From positions 8,011,901 through 8,075,900 of the forward strand of contig JAWZYU010000013.1 in assembly GCA_038380435.1 (NCBI GenBank): 64,000 nt of DNA, written 5' to 3'. This DNA is from Ryuthela nishihirai (Eukaryota > Arthropoda > Arachnida > Araneae > Heptathelidae). The first letter of the stretch is position 1. Each line of letters starts with the position of its first letter. Below the pieces are notes generated by a model. It did not search any database and had not been told where the DNA came from. It worked only from the letters and a program-made list of their open reading frames with translations. The position numbers and the translations under genes are program-made. Shown here piece by piece: positions 9,333 to 20,609 of the stretch.

Positions 9333-11268
9333 AAGGCTTTTCTTGAAATTAGCAATATTCTTTTGAGTAAAAAGGAATACAGGAGGCAAAACTATTTGAG
9401 TGATAAGACATTTGAGCTTATTTTGAAAAGAAAGAACTGCAGAAATGTTCTTAATCAATACCCTACTATCCTAACAGAAAACATTACAAAGAATTTAATA
9501 AACATGTAAAGGATCAGTTAACAGCTGATAGGAATCTTTGGCTTGATAGCTTGGATGACAAAGCTGAGGAAGCAGCTAGACAGTATAATAGCAGAGAGCT
9601 CTACCAGATACTCAATGTTTGTGTGGGAAGAAATGAATAGGTATACAGGGATTGAAGGATAAACAAGGTAAGGTTATAGAAGGTAAGGATTCTGTCATGG
9701 ATTGGTGGACTGAGCATTTCAGTGATGTTCTAAACAATGTGGTTAGTTCTACTCCCATTGTTTGCAATGATGATAGATGCATTGGCAGCTTTAATATTGA
9801 CCCTATAACACAATCTGAAGTTATTTTGGCTGTTTCTAAACCTAAACTTCGTAAATCCCCAGGTGTAGATGAAATTACTACGGAAATGCTTAGAGCTGGG
9901 AATGTTTTGGTTACCACTTGGATGACTGAATTTTGAATATCTTTTATGACAAAAGCATGGTTCTTAAGGATTTTACCAGAGTTATTGTTATCCCTATTTT
10001 CAACAAAGGTGATCGCAGTTCTTGTGATAACTATAGGGGTATCAGCCTACTCTCTGTTCCAGGTAAAGTTCTTTCCATGATTGTGCTTAATAGAATTAAG
10101 AATCTGGTTGACAGTCAATTGCGTGATGAGCAATGTGGATTCAGAAGTGGTAGGAGATGTGTGGATCAGATATTTTCACTTAGGCAGATTCTTGAGAAAT
10201 GTTTAGAGTTTCAGAAACCTTTGGTTGCTAGCTTTGTTGATTTCAACAAGGCTTTCAACTCTGTTGATCATCATAATTTGTGGTTGATTGTGAGATCATA
10301 TGGTATACCAGACAAGTTAATTAACATAATGAAAGCTCTCTATAATAACACTGAGTCGTGTGTGAGAGTTTGGTAAGGCTTGTAGCAATTGGTTTAGCAT
10401 TACTTCTGGTGTTCGACAAGGGTGCATTTTGTCTCCTTTTCTCTTTAGTTTGATAATTGGTGAAAAAATTTACTTCAAGGGAAAGATTTTGGCCTTAAAT
10501 GGGCTGGAGATACAAAAATTTCTCATTTAGATTATGCTGATGATTTAGCCCTTTTGGCAAATGATGTTGATGAGATGAATTCTTTCATTAGAGCTGTTGA
10601 TGAGACTGGTAGTAGGATAGGTTTGGTGATAAACAGATATAAAACTAAAGTGATGAAAATAGGTCAGGCAGGCTGTGGTTCAGTAAATCTGAATGGTTTC
10701 AGTCTTGAGCAGATGTCTTAGTTTAATTATCTTGAAAGTTATGTAACAGATACTGGTGATGTGCAGAATGAGATAAGCAAATGAATAGGGATTGCTGCTG
10801 GGACTTTTAAGAATTTATGGAGAATGTGGAGAAATAGGTGTATACACCTAAAGACTAAAATTAGACTGTATAATAGTTTGGTTATTTCTAGAGTTAGTTA
10901 CAGCAGTGATTTTAAGTAATGATGAGGTTAAGGAAAGGAGTTGACAACCTCCTTTGAGCAGCATATTGTGAGAGAGATTATGTTGGTTTTGTCATGTTGC
11001 CAGTATGAATAACTTTAGATTAGCAAATAAGGTTATAAACAGTATGCATAAAGGCCATAGAAAGGGGGGAGACAATATCAGTGGGCAGACAAATGAGCAG
11101 ACAATTACCAACTCTCACACACAACAATGTCCAACAGGACCTTGTTAGAATTGGGCTACAATGGTCAGGCACAGCAGATGTAGCTCAGGACAGATGTGTT
11201 TGGAGAACTAAATTGCACAATCTGGTTGGCCTTCTGTAATCCATGGCTGCTCGAGGATGATGATGATG
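9333..11268 (+). mobile_element. RTE-like LINE copy, 5'-truncated, sense
   Basis: Starts in the linker, covers the whole reverse transcriptase and C-terminal region, and ends with CATGGCTGC, GAGGATGATGATGAT, the family 3' end. Compared with the copy at 48.0-51.5 kb it lacks about 130 bp near 10905 and carries a foreign 30-odd bp insertion near 11095. Its 5' end abuts the gypsy leader. Confidence 0.85.
9652..10740 (+). pseudogene. RTE-like reverse transcriptase, broken
   Basis: ORFs at 9652-9936 and 9933-10376 carry the linker, NYRGISLLSVPGKVLSMIVL, FRSGRRCVDQIFSLRQILEK and DFNKAFNSVDHHNL. After a frameshift near 10372 (an extra T in the GTTGGTAAGGC block) the frame continues with GVRQGCILSPFLF and LDYADDLALLA (YADD, near 10530-10560), then reaches a stop near 10720. 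It is not functional. Confidence 0.8.
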
Positions 11269-11879
11269 CATAGATTTACTGTAAATGCAAAATAGTTTAC
11301 TCTTCAACTCTATTTCTTTATTAATCTTTAAAAACTGAGATCCAAATCTATTTTATTAGGTTTAAAAGAAGTAAATCTTTATAAGCACTGTATTACATAA
11401 AAGTAAAACTTACCCCTGTAGAAGTGATCAGCAGTCTTTTTCCGCAACTGAACTACATCTTCACTATCCATGTTGGCCCATTCCAAAACAAGGCGACGCC
11501 CAAGCAAATGAGTACTGTGACACAGAGCTGTGAATGCTCTCTAGGACAGAGAATGAAATTTCAGATAATTTATATAAACAATCAATTGCAAATACATTAA
11601 GAATAAAATGCATCACCAAGATAAGCACTGTAGGATTTAACTGGAACTTAGGATGCAAATTAGTACTGAAATAAAATTATCTCATAGGAATACCAATCTA
11701 ATATGAAATAAAATCTAAATAAAGCCCAAATTTTTGCAGCATGGTATATAATGTCTGTAGTTCTGCTGCCTTTATTGTTTGTAGGTTCAAATTCAATTTG
11801 TATGTTCTGCTGCCTTTATTGTTTGTAGGTTATTCTAGCAGAGATTCATTCTCTGCTAAATCCATTCCTGCTCTCAGTG
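11269..11879. other. No gene recognised
   Basis: AT-rich sequence. It contains a short direct repeat, TTCTGCTGCCTTTATTGTTTG at about 11760 and again at about 11806, 46 bases apart. No supported ORF. Confidence 0.5.
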
Positions 11880-12145
11880 ATAAAGGGGATACAGATGGGT
11901 ATGAAAAGGTCACCATCTGCCAAATGGGATGCTAAGCCATGGCCTTTGTGCAAGAGAGCCATACATACCCTATGCATGCTAAAGAATATGGTGAATGGTC
12001 TTGACAGGAAGCTACCATTTGTTTCCTAACAGCTGTTAATGGATCATCTTCCTCTAACCTTCTCCGAGCCCTTGGAATCTTTATGGTCTGGCCATTTGGC
12101 CCATACGTGCAAAATAAAGTGCCATTCAAGGGTAAAACAATCCAA
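11880..12145 (+). mobile_element. SINE-A fragment, 3' two thirds
   Basis: A diverged plus-strand copy lacking the tRNA head. It matches the family from the GGTATGAAAAGG region through GTGCATGTTAAAGAAC-like and TGGCCATTTGGCCCA-like blocks to the end GTAAAACAATCCAAC. Confidence 0.7.
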
Positions 12146-13140
12146 CAAGTGCACTAACTGTAATGAATTTAAAAATACTTCCCTCAACTTAAATATAGTT
12201 TATGTTTGTTTCCATCCTTTTCACAAAACAGACAATTGTTGAATTTTATTAGTGTCAGATTATTGGCAATAATTCGAGTATAATGCGAACTAGAAGAATA
12301 ACATATTCCCTTTGGTGAATACGAGATGCTTGTTTTGAAAGAGAATAAAATTTTCTACTTTTTTTACACAAACTAATGAATGATTGGGAAAAATGCAAAT
12401 AGTAATATTTTATTAACACCTATAAAACACAAAAAAAAATTTCATCTATCTCTTAACGAAAATAATGCATTACCCTCCGGGAGTGGAGGGGAGGGGGGTG
12501 GGGGTAAGGGACTAAATCATTTTGCCAATGCAAACCTTTTGACTAACATATTCTAGCAACAAAATTTCAAATTTCTAGCATAAAGTGTTAGCAATATTTA
12601 TTTAAAATTTTAAAAAATTTCTACTGTTAAAAAGTTTTATTATTAAAGCTATTGGATATTTTGAAAAATTTAAATTATAATATTTTACCACTATCTATCC
12701 AACCTAAAAAGCATTTTTAACTCATCACCAAAAATATAAAAGTTGAAAGTCAACAGACAGAAAACAAAATGAAAACATTATAGCTTGTGATTATTTGTAT
12801 ATTTTTTTTCTTCAAAAATGAGCAAAATTTAATTGTTTTCAATGATTTCATAATGGAAAGAGATCAAAAACTCATCGAAGAATTATTCGTCAGAGGAAAA
12901 AGAACATATCATTGATTTACCTAACACAGAGTTAATTTTCGACTTCAAAAGACATTTGACTACAGTGTAATTATTTTATATTCTTTAGTATGCAGAACAA
13001 GAGAGAAATGTTGCAGATACAAATGGATCATGCAACAGAAATCAGGAAAGATATTTTTATGCAGTTTCAAAACAACACGATTTCTTATTAATCGATAAAA
13101 AAAACCAAGCATATGCCTCTTAAGTACAGAAAAAACTTTG
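12146..13140. other. AT-rich stretch, no gene recognised
   Basis: Very AT-rich, with a G-rich spot at 12480-12510. The last 300 bases before the fibre-like gene have short frames reminiscent of coding decay, but I cannot assign them. If the Polinton-like element extends left, its lost genes would lie here. Confidence 0.4.
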
Positions 13141-14212
13141 GTAAATAAAGATGAATTACTTGACAAAGTTTGGCGTCATCAGCTCTGAGACAGTTCCGAA
13201 AGAAAACCAGTGGGAATTCCAGGTGTCAGTTTTAAATTGACACACGATGGGGGCTACAATATGAGTAATAAAAAATTGAGAAGTGTAGCCAATCCCGAAG
13301 AGGGTTTGGACTCTGTGACAAAACAATATCTGCAACAAGAGTCTATAACATTGAATCACACGGGAAATTATGACGCAAATACTAAAAGAATATCGAATGT
13401 AGGCAGACCTATAGAAAATGAAGATGCTGGTACCATTCAATACATTAATAATACTTCTTTAATTTTTCGGAACAATCACTATGATGTGCAAAACAAACAA
13501 ATAATCAATGTTACTGAACCGGATGCAGATTTTGGAGTAGTTATAAAACGATATTTGGAAAAAAGAGCACTTTGCAATGACAATGATAATTACGATGCAA
13601 GCAATAAACGCATTAAAAATCTTGCAGAACTGATCGATTCATTCAATGCCACTACAAAACACTACGTCGACAACTTGACCACTGTTCAAAACAGTCCAAT
13701 GAATACATTGGCGAGAAATAAAGATGGACTTTACATTCCACGAAGCATTGCATTCGACTGGCATAGTTTCAATGCAGAAAAAAAAACAAATCCTTGATAT
13801 TGCCAATTCCGAGTCTGATTCTGCCGATGTAACTAAGGGATATTTGGAAAAAGTTGCATTAACTGGCGAGAATGTGTTTAATGTGAACAATAAGAGAATA
13901 GGAAATCTCACATTAACTGGCAAGGATGTCTTTAATGCGAACAATAAGAGAACAGGAAATCTCGAGGAACCAAGGCACAACAGAAAAACGACAACAAAAA
14001 GTTACGTTTATGGCTTGACAACGTTAGATCCTAACCCATCCAATGATCTACTGAGAAATGAAAATGGACTTTTTGCATCAAGTGGGAACAGTTTCAATGG
14101 CGATGCAAATGGAAAACGAATTACAAATGTTGGTACCACAATTCTGAACAATGATGCTGCTACAAAACTATATGTTGATAAAAAATACTGCAATTTGCCT
14201 CACCTAAGGTGA
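13141..14212 (+). pseudogene. Fibre-like repeat protein of a Polinton/adintovirus-like element
   Basis: Two overlapping frames make one protein of about 350 residues. It is built of about eight repeats of 37-43 residues with the pattern (Y/F)(D/N)A..K.I.N(V/L)...P....DA.TK.Y(V/L)(D/E). Examples are NYDANTKRISNV, NYDASNKRIKNL and NGDANGKRITNV followed by NDAATKLYVDK. Two larger units share LTT..NP.N.L.RN..GL(Y/F). The pattern resembles trimeric phage-type tail-fibre repeats. In-frame coding sequence extends upstream to about 13141 across a TGA at 13186, and the frame shifts in an A-run near 13780. No ATG is in frame at the start, so the true start is lost. A structural or attachment role is inferred, not shown. 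Confidence 0.65.
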
Positions 14213-14216
14213 TAAA

Positions 14217-14425
14217 GCCGTCCCATGGCTGAGTGGTTAGCGTGCTTGGCTACTGATCTAAGGGACCTGGGTTCAAGCCCCGGGTAAGGCATGGCTTTTG
14301 CGTCATTTTTCTGCTGATGTCCTGCCATCCTCTCAGACCTTCTACTATGGCATATAAACTGACAGGCTCCTGTCAGACCTCTGTGGCAAGCAGCTGCTTG
14401 AGGGGGTATTTATTATTTCATTTTA
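14217..14425 (+). mobile_element. SINE-B copy
   Basis: Complete copy: head GTCCCATGGCTGAGTGG, box A GGTTAGCGTGC, box B GGTTCAAGCCC, GACAGGCTCCTGTCAGACC, tail GAGGGGGTATTTATT. It sits directly after the last fibre-like repeat and so separates two genes of the Polinton-like remnant. Confidence 0.85.
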
Positions 14426-14912
14426 TTATGGTGATAAAGAAGTGAAAAAAGACATTGCAATCTCATCCAATTTATATAGATAAACACAAAATTCAACCTA
14501 CTAACGCCACCTATTTTCAAAGATAATTACCATCTATGCATTTCTAATGGATATATAAGCAAGGTAATCTGCTGCACAACAAATCCCTCTTTTAGTATGA
14601 ATTATAGTATCAACTTGGATGATCAAAAATTCATTGAAGTAGTAAGACCACAACTCCAGCAGTTTTTTCTGTTATTCCAGTAAACAAGAAATTTGACAGG
14701 GGAAGCAAGGTTAGTGTTTCACTTGCTAGACACTATCCAGATCCAAAAGAAAGAAGTAAAGTACCTGGAGGTCTTGTTTCAGATTTTCTTCACTGGGTAT
14801 ATGTCTTTATTTTATATGAATAAAGATGAAGGATCTTAAGCAATTACAGAGTATTATAGATAAAATCTTGAAATCGTGAGCTACTACAAAATCGAAAATT
14901 GAAGACACTATT

Positions 14913-15542
14913 TTGGGAGAGGAACGAGTTAAGGAAATGCTTGAAGAATTTCACAAGCCAGTGGTGGAACGGTTAAAAGGTCTGGAAACTGTGCGTGAAG
15001 AAACCATGAAAAACATACAAGATGTAGTGAAAACTTTAGAGCCAGAAGAGCCCACTGAGATGCCAGAAAAAACGTTCGTTTATAATCCAGATTCCAACTT
15101 GCAAGATGAAATATTAAACCAATATAAACTAAAACTTCCGAGTGATATCTTACAGGCGAGAAACCCCATTCCTGAGCTGAAAGAAATGATTCACCAAACA
15201 ATCGGGCATCTTCACAAACTGGGGACTACAGAAACCAAACGCTATGGTAGAACTACTGAGAAATATCGAATTATTGATAATCACATTGAGGAACTTAGAA
15301 AATATTTAAAGTCGATTAAAATGATGCTCACAGTAATAGAAAGTCAACAGTTTGGTTCTGGACTATACAAGAGTTTTGACGACATATGCGAAAAATTATC
15401 AATCTTGGTTGCCAGTAAACGAGCTGGAAACAGTACAGAAGTAGTAAATGAAATTGTCGAAATTTTGGATATTTTGCTAAAAAACGATATTATTGACAAA
15501 AAGGAACATAAGATTATGTTCCATAACATCGGTATTATTTAG
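14913..15542 (+). CDS. Helical protein of unknown function, Polinton-associated
   Basis: An intact 209-residue ORF, the longest unbroken one in the Polinton-like segment. No transmembrane segment or signal peptide is seen. The N-terminal 60 residues are charged and heptad-like (EERVKEMLEEFHKPVVERLK), so a coiled coil is likely. The C-terminal third holds GSGLYKSFDDICEKLSILVA and AGNSTEVVNEIVEILDILLK, a layout I recall from uncharacterised proteins linked to Polinton/adintovirus polymerases. An in-frame ATG opens the ORF; earlier in-frame sequence has a stop close by. It ends two bases before the polymerase remnant begins, so the join between them is probably a deletion. Function unknown. Confidence 0.6.
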   Translation: MGEERVKEMLEEFHKPVVERLKGLETVREETMKNIQDVVKTLEPEEPTEMPEKTFVYNPDSNLQDEILNQYKLKLPSDILQARNPIPELKEMIHQTIGHLHKLGTTETKRYGRTTEKYRIIDNHIEELRKYLKSIKMMLTVIESQQFGSGLYKSFDDICEKLSILVASKRAGNSTEVVNEIVEILDILLKNDIIDKKEHKIMFHNIGII

Positions 15543-17765
15543 AAATTTACTCTGGGACACACACTTCAATACAAATTCTCACTTGAAATACCAGTGTTGT
15601 TTCATAAACTCAAAGGATTTGATGGCCACTTTATAGTAAAAGATTTGTGGAAATTTAAAGAAACTAAAAATATTATAAATATTTTATATATTATTATAAA
15701 TATTAAAAATATATATAATAAGAAGAAAATTTCTTGTATTCCACAAACTACAGAAAAATATATATGCATTAAATTCGGCCAAATTAAATTTATTGATTCA
15801 TTCATGTTCCTCAGTTCTTTTCACTGGATTCACTGTCGAAAAATGTGGAAAATTTCTACATCCTAAGTCAATACTGCAAACAACATAATCTGAATGACTC
15901 ATAGAAAGAACTTTTGAAAAGCAAAGGAAGTTTTCCATATGAGTACTTGCAACAGAGTGCTCAGTTTTTGCAAACGTCACTTCCATCCAAAGAGAATTTT
16001 CAAAACAATGAACAATATGAAAGAGCTCAATTTTTGTGGAAAGCCTTTTCTACTGCTACCTTCGGGGAATATCACGATCTGTACATGATCACTGATGTAT
16101 TACTGCTGGAAGTTATATTTGAAAACTACAGAAATTCGTGTATGAATAACTACCAACTCGATCCTTGTCATTATTTTAGATCTCCTGGAAAGCCTTTTCT
16201 ACTGCTACCTTCGGGGAATATCACGATCTGTACATGATCACTGATGTATTACTGCTGGAAGTTATATTTGAAAACTACAGAAATTCGTGTATGAATAACT
16301 ACCAACTCGATCCTTGTCATTATTTTAGATCTCCTGGCTTATCCTATGCTGCCTGTTTAAAAATGACAGAAATTGGGCTGGAACTTATAAAAGGTGATAT
16401 GTATTTTTTCATAGAAAGAACTCTGCAAGGAGGAATATCTTTAGTGTCTAAGAGGTTTGCACAGGCCAACAATCCTTTAGTAGATCCATATGAAAGAAGT
16501 AAACCACAAAACTATATCATGTACTTTGATGCAAACAATTTATATGGCTGGGCAATGTCTCAACCTCTTCCAACTTGTAATTTCAAATGGGTAAATGATA
16601 TTGACCTGTTTAATATTCCAGATGACAGAAAAAAGGGTTAATTCTTTGAAGTTGATCTAGAATATCCGGCACATCTACACGATTTACACAATGATTTCCC
16701 CTTGGCTCCTGAAAAATTGAAACTTTCTAATAGTAATGTCTCATTCTCAATTCCAAATCTCTCGACAAGCAAAATTATGTTGTTCACTATAGGTTACTTA
16801 AACTCTATGTGGAACTGGGATTGAGGGTGAAACAGGTGCATAGAATTTTGGAATTTGATCAAAAACCATGGCTGAAACCTTACATAGATTTTAATACTAC
16901 AACAAAACGAATTAATGCCATAAATAATCTTGAAAAAAACTTTTTCAAACTGATGAACAATGCTATATATGGCAAATGTTTACAAAATAACAGAAAGAGA
17001 ATAAAATGCCATATTGTGAAAGAAAAGAAAGAAAGAAAGAAAAGCTTAAAAAATTAATTGCAAATCCTAGGTATGTTTCTTGTGTTAAACTTGCACAAAA
17101 TTTTGTAGTTCTCCATATGAAAAAGAAAAATATTATATTAGATAAACCATATTACATTGGTGTAACGATTTTAGATTTGAGTAAATTACACATGTATAAT
17201 TTCTTCTACAAGATATATATTTTCTTCTACAGAAGAAAATTTTCTGAAACCAAAATTTAATGCAGAATTGTTATTTACCGATACTGATTCCTTCTGTGTC
17301 GATATCCAGACAGATGACATATATGAGAAATTTAGCTCAGACTGCTTTGATTTCTCAAATTACCCCACAAACCATGCATTATACAGTGAATCAAATAAAA
17401 TGGTTCCAGAAAAATTTAAAGACGAATTAAAAGGTCTTCCAATCAAAGAGGTTGTTGCATTACGTCAAAAATTGCATTCTATAGATGCTCCAATTCCCAA
17501 AAAAAGCAGCTAATGGAGTAAGAAATTAATTTAGTCATGATGATTATCGGCAATGTCTATTTGATGGAAAAATTGTATATGTGCAACAAATGGAATTTCG
17601 ATTGGAACAACATGATATACATGTATACCAAATTAAAAAAATTGCTTTATCCCAAGAATACACATAATGATATATCAATGGAATTCAAACTTATGCTTTT
17701 GGAAATTGTAGAATCTCAGATGTGTATGGTAAAGCAGGCAATACCATTTACAAAACTTTGAACTA
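15543..17765 (+). pseudogene. polB: DNA polymerase B, Polinton/adintovirus type, broken
   Basis: A protein-primed-type family B polymerase spread over at least six frames. In order: an exonuclease II-like block (FHKLKGFDGHFIVKDLWKF, about 15602); the exonuclease-to-palm region (KGSFPYEYLQQS, about 15920); motif A (YFDANNLYGWAMSQ, about 16520); motif B (NNAIYGK, about 16960); motif C (LLFTDTDSF, about 17270); and the conserved C-terminal tail ending near 17725. The extreme N-terminus (exonuclease I) is absent. Breaks include an AT-rich insertion at 15670-15730, the 149-bp duplication at 16038-16335, a TAA at 16639 and several frameshifts. In life it would copy a linear double-stranded element. 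It could be an integrated virus or a transposon; the sequence does not decide. Confidence 0.85.
16038..16335 (+). repeat. Perfect 149-bp tandem duplication inside polB
   Basis: Unit one is 16038-16186 and unit two is 16187-16335; I see no difference between them. Since 149 is not a multiple of three, the duplication shifts the frame: the reading frame before unit one and after unit two agree only if one unit is removed. It is recent relative to the other decay. Confidence 0.95.
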
Positions 17766-17879
17766 AAAACAAATGCAAAAAAAAATTAAGTATTAATAAA
17801 ATATTTAAAAACTGTGCCAATTTGTAATTCTTTAGAAATGCTAATAATCAGTGTTTATTATCTCTCTCAATTAGAAGAG
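17766..17879. other. Short AT-rich spacer
   Basis: Between the end of the polymerase remnant and the tandem repeats. No Polinton terminal repeat is recognisable here. Confidence 0.5.
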
Positions 17880-19060
17880 GAGCCATAGGGATTCAAATTT
17901 AAGTGGTCTCGACTCAATTTCTGTGAAATCCTACGGTCTGAATCCCTTTGTAATAAAATTAAGAGTAATAAACTGTTTAGAACAACTTTGTACAAGGAAC
18001 AAAGGATTAAATATCCCAGCAGTTTATCTAGCTAAAGTCAAATATATTTTTTTTTTATTGGGTCAAGACTAATTATTTTTTGATCAGATTAGAGAACTTG
18101 ATAAATCATAATTATGAATGTTAAAACCAAGCTTCTAGCTCGATTAGAAAAAAGTTATTTTAACACAAAATCTAAAAGTATCAAACCCGCAATACTTAAA
18201 ATAATGGGTTGAGACCACTGCCAATACATTTAAAGTATAGTATTTGCCAAATGGAACAGAATGATATTAGTTTGAGTTCTGTAGCTCTATTACAAGCAGA
18301 ACTATGAAGCCACAAAGTTAAGAGGGGTTCGACCCACTTTGTCGGCTAAAAAACAGTTTCAGACCAATTATTCTTTTGTCAGATTATAGAACTTGGCAAA
18401 ACCCAGCTATTAAAATTGAAAGCAAGATCCTAGCACAAATAGAATGGACGTTATAATTCGACAAAATCTTAAAGTGTCGAACCCAGAAAACAAAAACTAA
18501 CAGGTTAAGACTGCTTCCAATACATTAAATGTAAAGTGCTTCCCGAATGTAATCTAAAGACATTAGTTTGAGATGTATGGCTCAATTAGAAACAAAGTTA
18601 TAAGGATGCAAATTTAAGAGGGTTCAACCCAGTTTCTAGGCTAGGAAATGGGTCTGACACCGTTTCTAGTTGAATTAAAGAAATGAGTTCCAGTACTAGA
18701 ACCTAATGTTGATGAAAAAACTGAAAATGTTTTGAAATCTTAGATGAGAATCAGTAATGTGTGGTATGCAAAAGGTTTTGAACCCAGAAGACATTAAGTA
18801 ATGGGGTCGAGACCAATACTCACATGTTCAAAGTGTAGTACACCCAGAATGAAATCCAATTATATTAGTTTCGAATCTGTAGCTTGATTACAAGACATGA
18901 GATTATAAATTTAAAAGGGTTCAGCCCACTTTCTCGGCTAGGTAAGGGTCCAAACCCGATTCTAATCAGTTCAGAAAATAGTGTCTGCTAGGTACTATTA
19001 AACAACATCAGAATGAGCTCTGTAGCATAATTAGATCAAAAGTTATTTCAAGTTTTGCAA
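17880..19060. repeat. Diverged tandem repeat with about 297-bp unit
   Basis: About three and a half units. The block AGGGTTCAACCCAGTTTC recurs in variant form near 18322, 18618 and 18915 (spacing 296-297). The block GGGTTGAGACC recurs near 18205, 18500 and 18803. Another shared part reads CAGATTATAGAACTTGGCAAA near 18080 and 18380. Left of 18020 the match is partial. Non-coding and satellite-like. Confidence 0.8.
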
Positions 19061-20067
19061 ATTACAAAGAATTAACCCTCCCTCCCTCCTCCTCCCCTCT
19101 CCCATAGGATCAATGTTATTTTAAATATTGATCAATATTACAAAGTAATTTAATCGCACTGGTTTAATTTTTTTGCAGCTAGATATCCAAAACACTGCTA
19201 CAAAAACTTATTATTTTAGATTTGAGTTAAAGTTCATAATACTATTTTATTCTAAATTTTTTTTTTAATCCACCACTAGAATACAAGTTGCTGCCGAGTA
19301 TGGTATATAAGATAATTGGCTTTAAACGTTAGTATCACTTCCCTTGCTATTGAAGACTACTAAGGCCTTTTAGGCTAAGTGCCAGAGACCTCTTTTTTTG
19401 GGGGGGGAGGGGGGTAATGGGTTAGTTGGTTCCCTGGCCAGCTAGCCACCTGGTACCTGCAGTTGATTGCAGTAACCAGGGGATCGCTTGGCCCATGGGG
19501 GGCCTAGCAGCGGTCATAATCAGGGACTCGGTTCCAGTTGTGTCTTGTATACAGCTGCAAATGGAGGATTTTTTTTTTTTTGTGCGCTTGAGGCAGAGAG
19601 AAGGGAGGATGGAGCAGAGGGGAGGAGGGGACAAAGAGAGGAGGGAGAGGGAGCAGAGGAGAGTTGACCATCCATCGAACCGAATAAGAATTCGAAGTGC
19701 AACTTTCCAAACCAGTATTTTTCAACTTCACTTTAATGTGAATAAGAGATTTAGTTCAATGAAACTAAATCTCGAGCCCGTTGTTCTTTTGAGGAGATCA
19801 AGACTGATTTCCGCTTAACACGATACCATAAAATTCTTTTCTCTCTTTACAAACTTTATACATTCTCAAAATTATTCTAACCTACATCACTTTTCACTTC
19901 AAAATTTTTTTTTTCATCTAGTACCCTCTCATTCTTAAAAAGAAAATTCATACCAGATATTCAAAGTCTATCTTTTCATCAGACCCCCCGAAAACGTCAT
20001 TTTACCTGTTGATTTTGTCATATGTTTCAAACAAATTTCTCAAAACTGTCTGGCTTTGTCGAATTCT
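19061..20067. other. No gene recognised; purine-rich tract
   Basis: Contains a T12 run followed by a strongly purine-biased stretch at about 19585-19660 (AGGGAGGAGAGGG-type) and a G run at 19399-19412. The ORFs across the purine tract are low-complexity artefacts. Confidence 0.5.
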
Positions 20068-20523
20068 CCGATTTACCTGTCTTTTTACAACTGAATAATC
20101 CAGTGAAGTGTATGATAACTCAACAAACCACATCATTTTTTATCTCTTTCACACACACCTCATTTTTTGAAAATTAGTTAAACAAATTAGTTTAAATCTT
20201 GTCTGCCCAAAAAACTTAAATTAATTTTTTCACATGAAACACCCCGTTTTTTTCTGATTTTTCACACATATTTCACAAAAAACCACAAGAAACACCGATT
20301 TACCTGGCTTTTTACAACTGAATAATCCAGTGAAGTGTATGATAACTCAACAAACCACATCATTTTTATCTCATATACACACACCTTATTTCAAACTAAT
20401 CCATTTAAACTAATTCACAAATTAGTTTAAACCTGATCATTAAAAAAAAACGTAAATTAGTTTTTCACATGCTAAAAAACACCCCGGATTTTTCTAATTT
20501 TCACAAAAAACCACAAGAAACAT
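20068..20523. repeat. Tandem duplication, 227-bp unit, two copies
   Basis: CCGATTTACCTG starts at 20068 and again at 20295. The first 85 bases of each unit are nearly identical (including AATCCAGTGAAGTGTATGAT), and the rest is more diverged. Both units end in CACAAGAAACA. Confidence 0.85.
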
Positions 20524-20609
20524 ACTTTTTTACATCATCCCCCATAACCTTTCCCACAGATTTTTATAGAATTCTCTGGACCCATTTACTGGCCAGAACT
20601 CTCATTTAT

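Noticed and set aside
19426..19818. A 130-codon ORF and its antisense ORFs
   Set aside because: Half of the frame is a T-run and a purine-only tract. No domain, and no conservation within the window.
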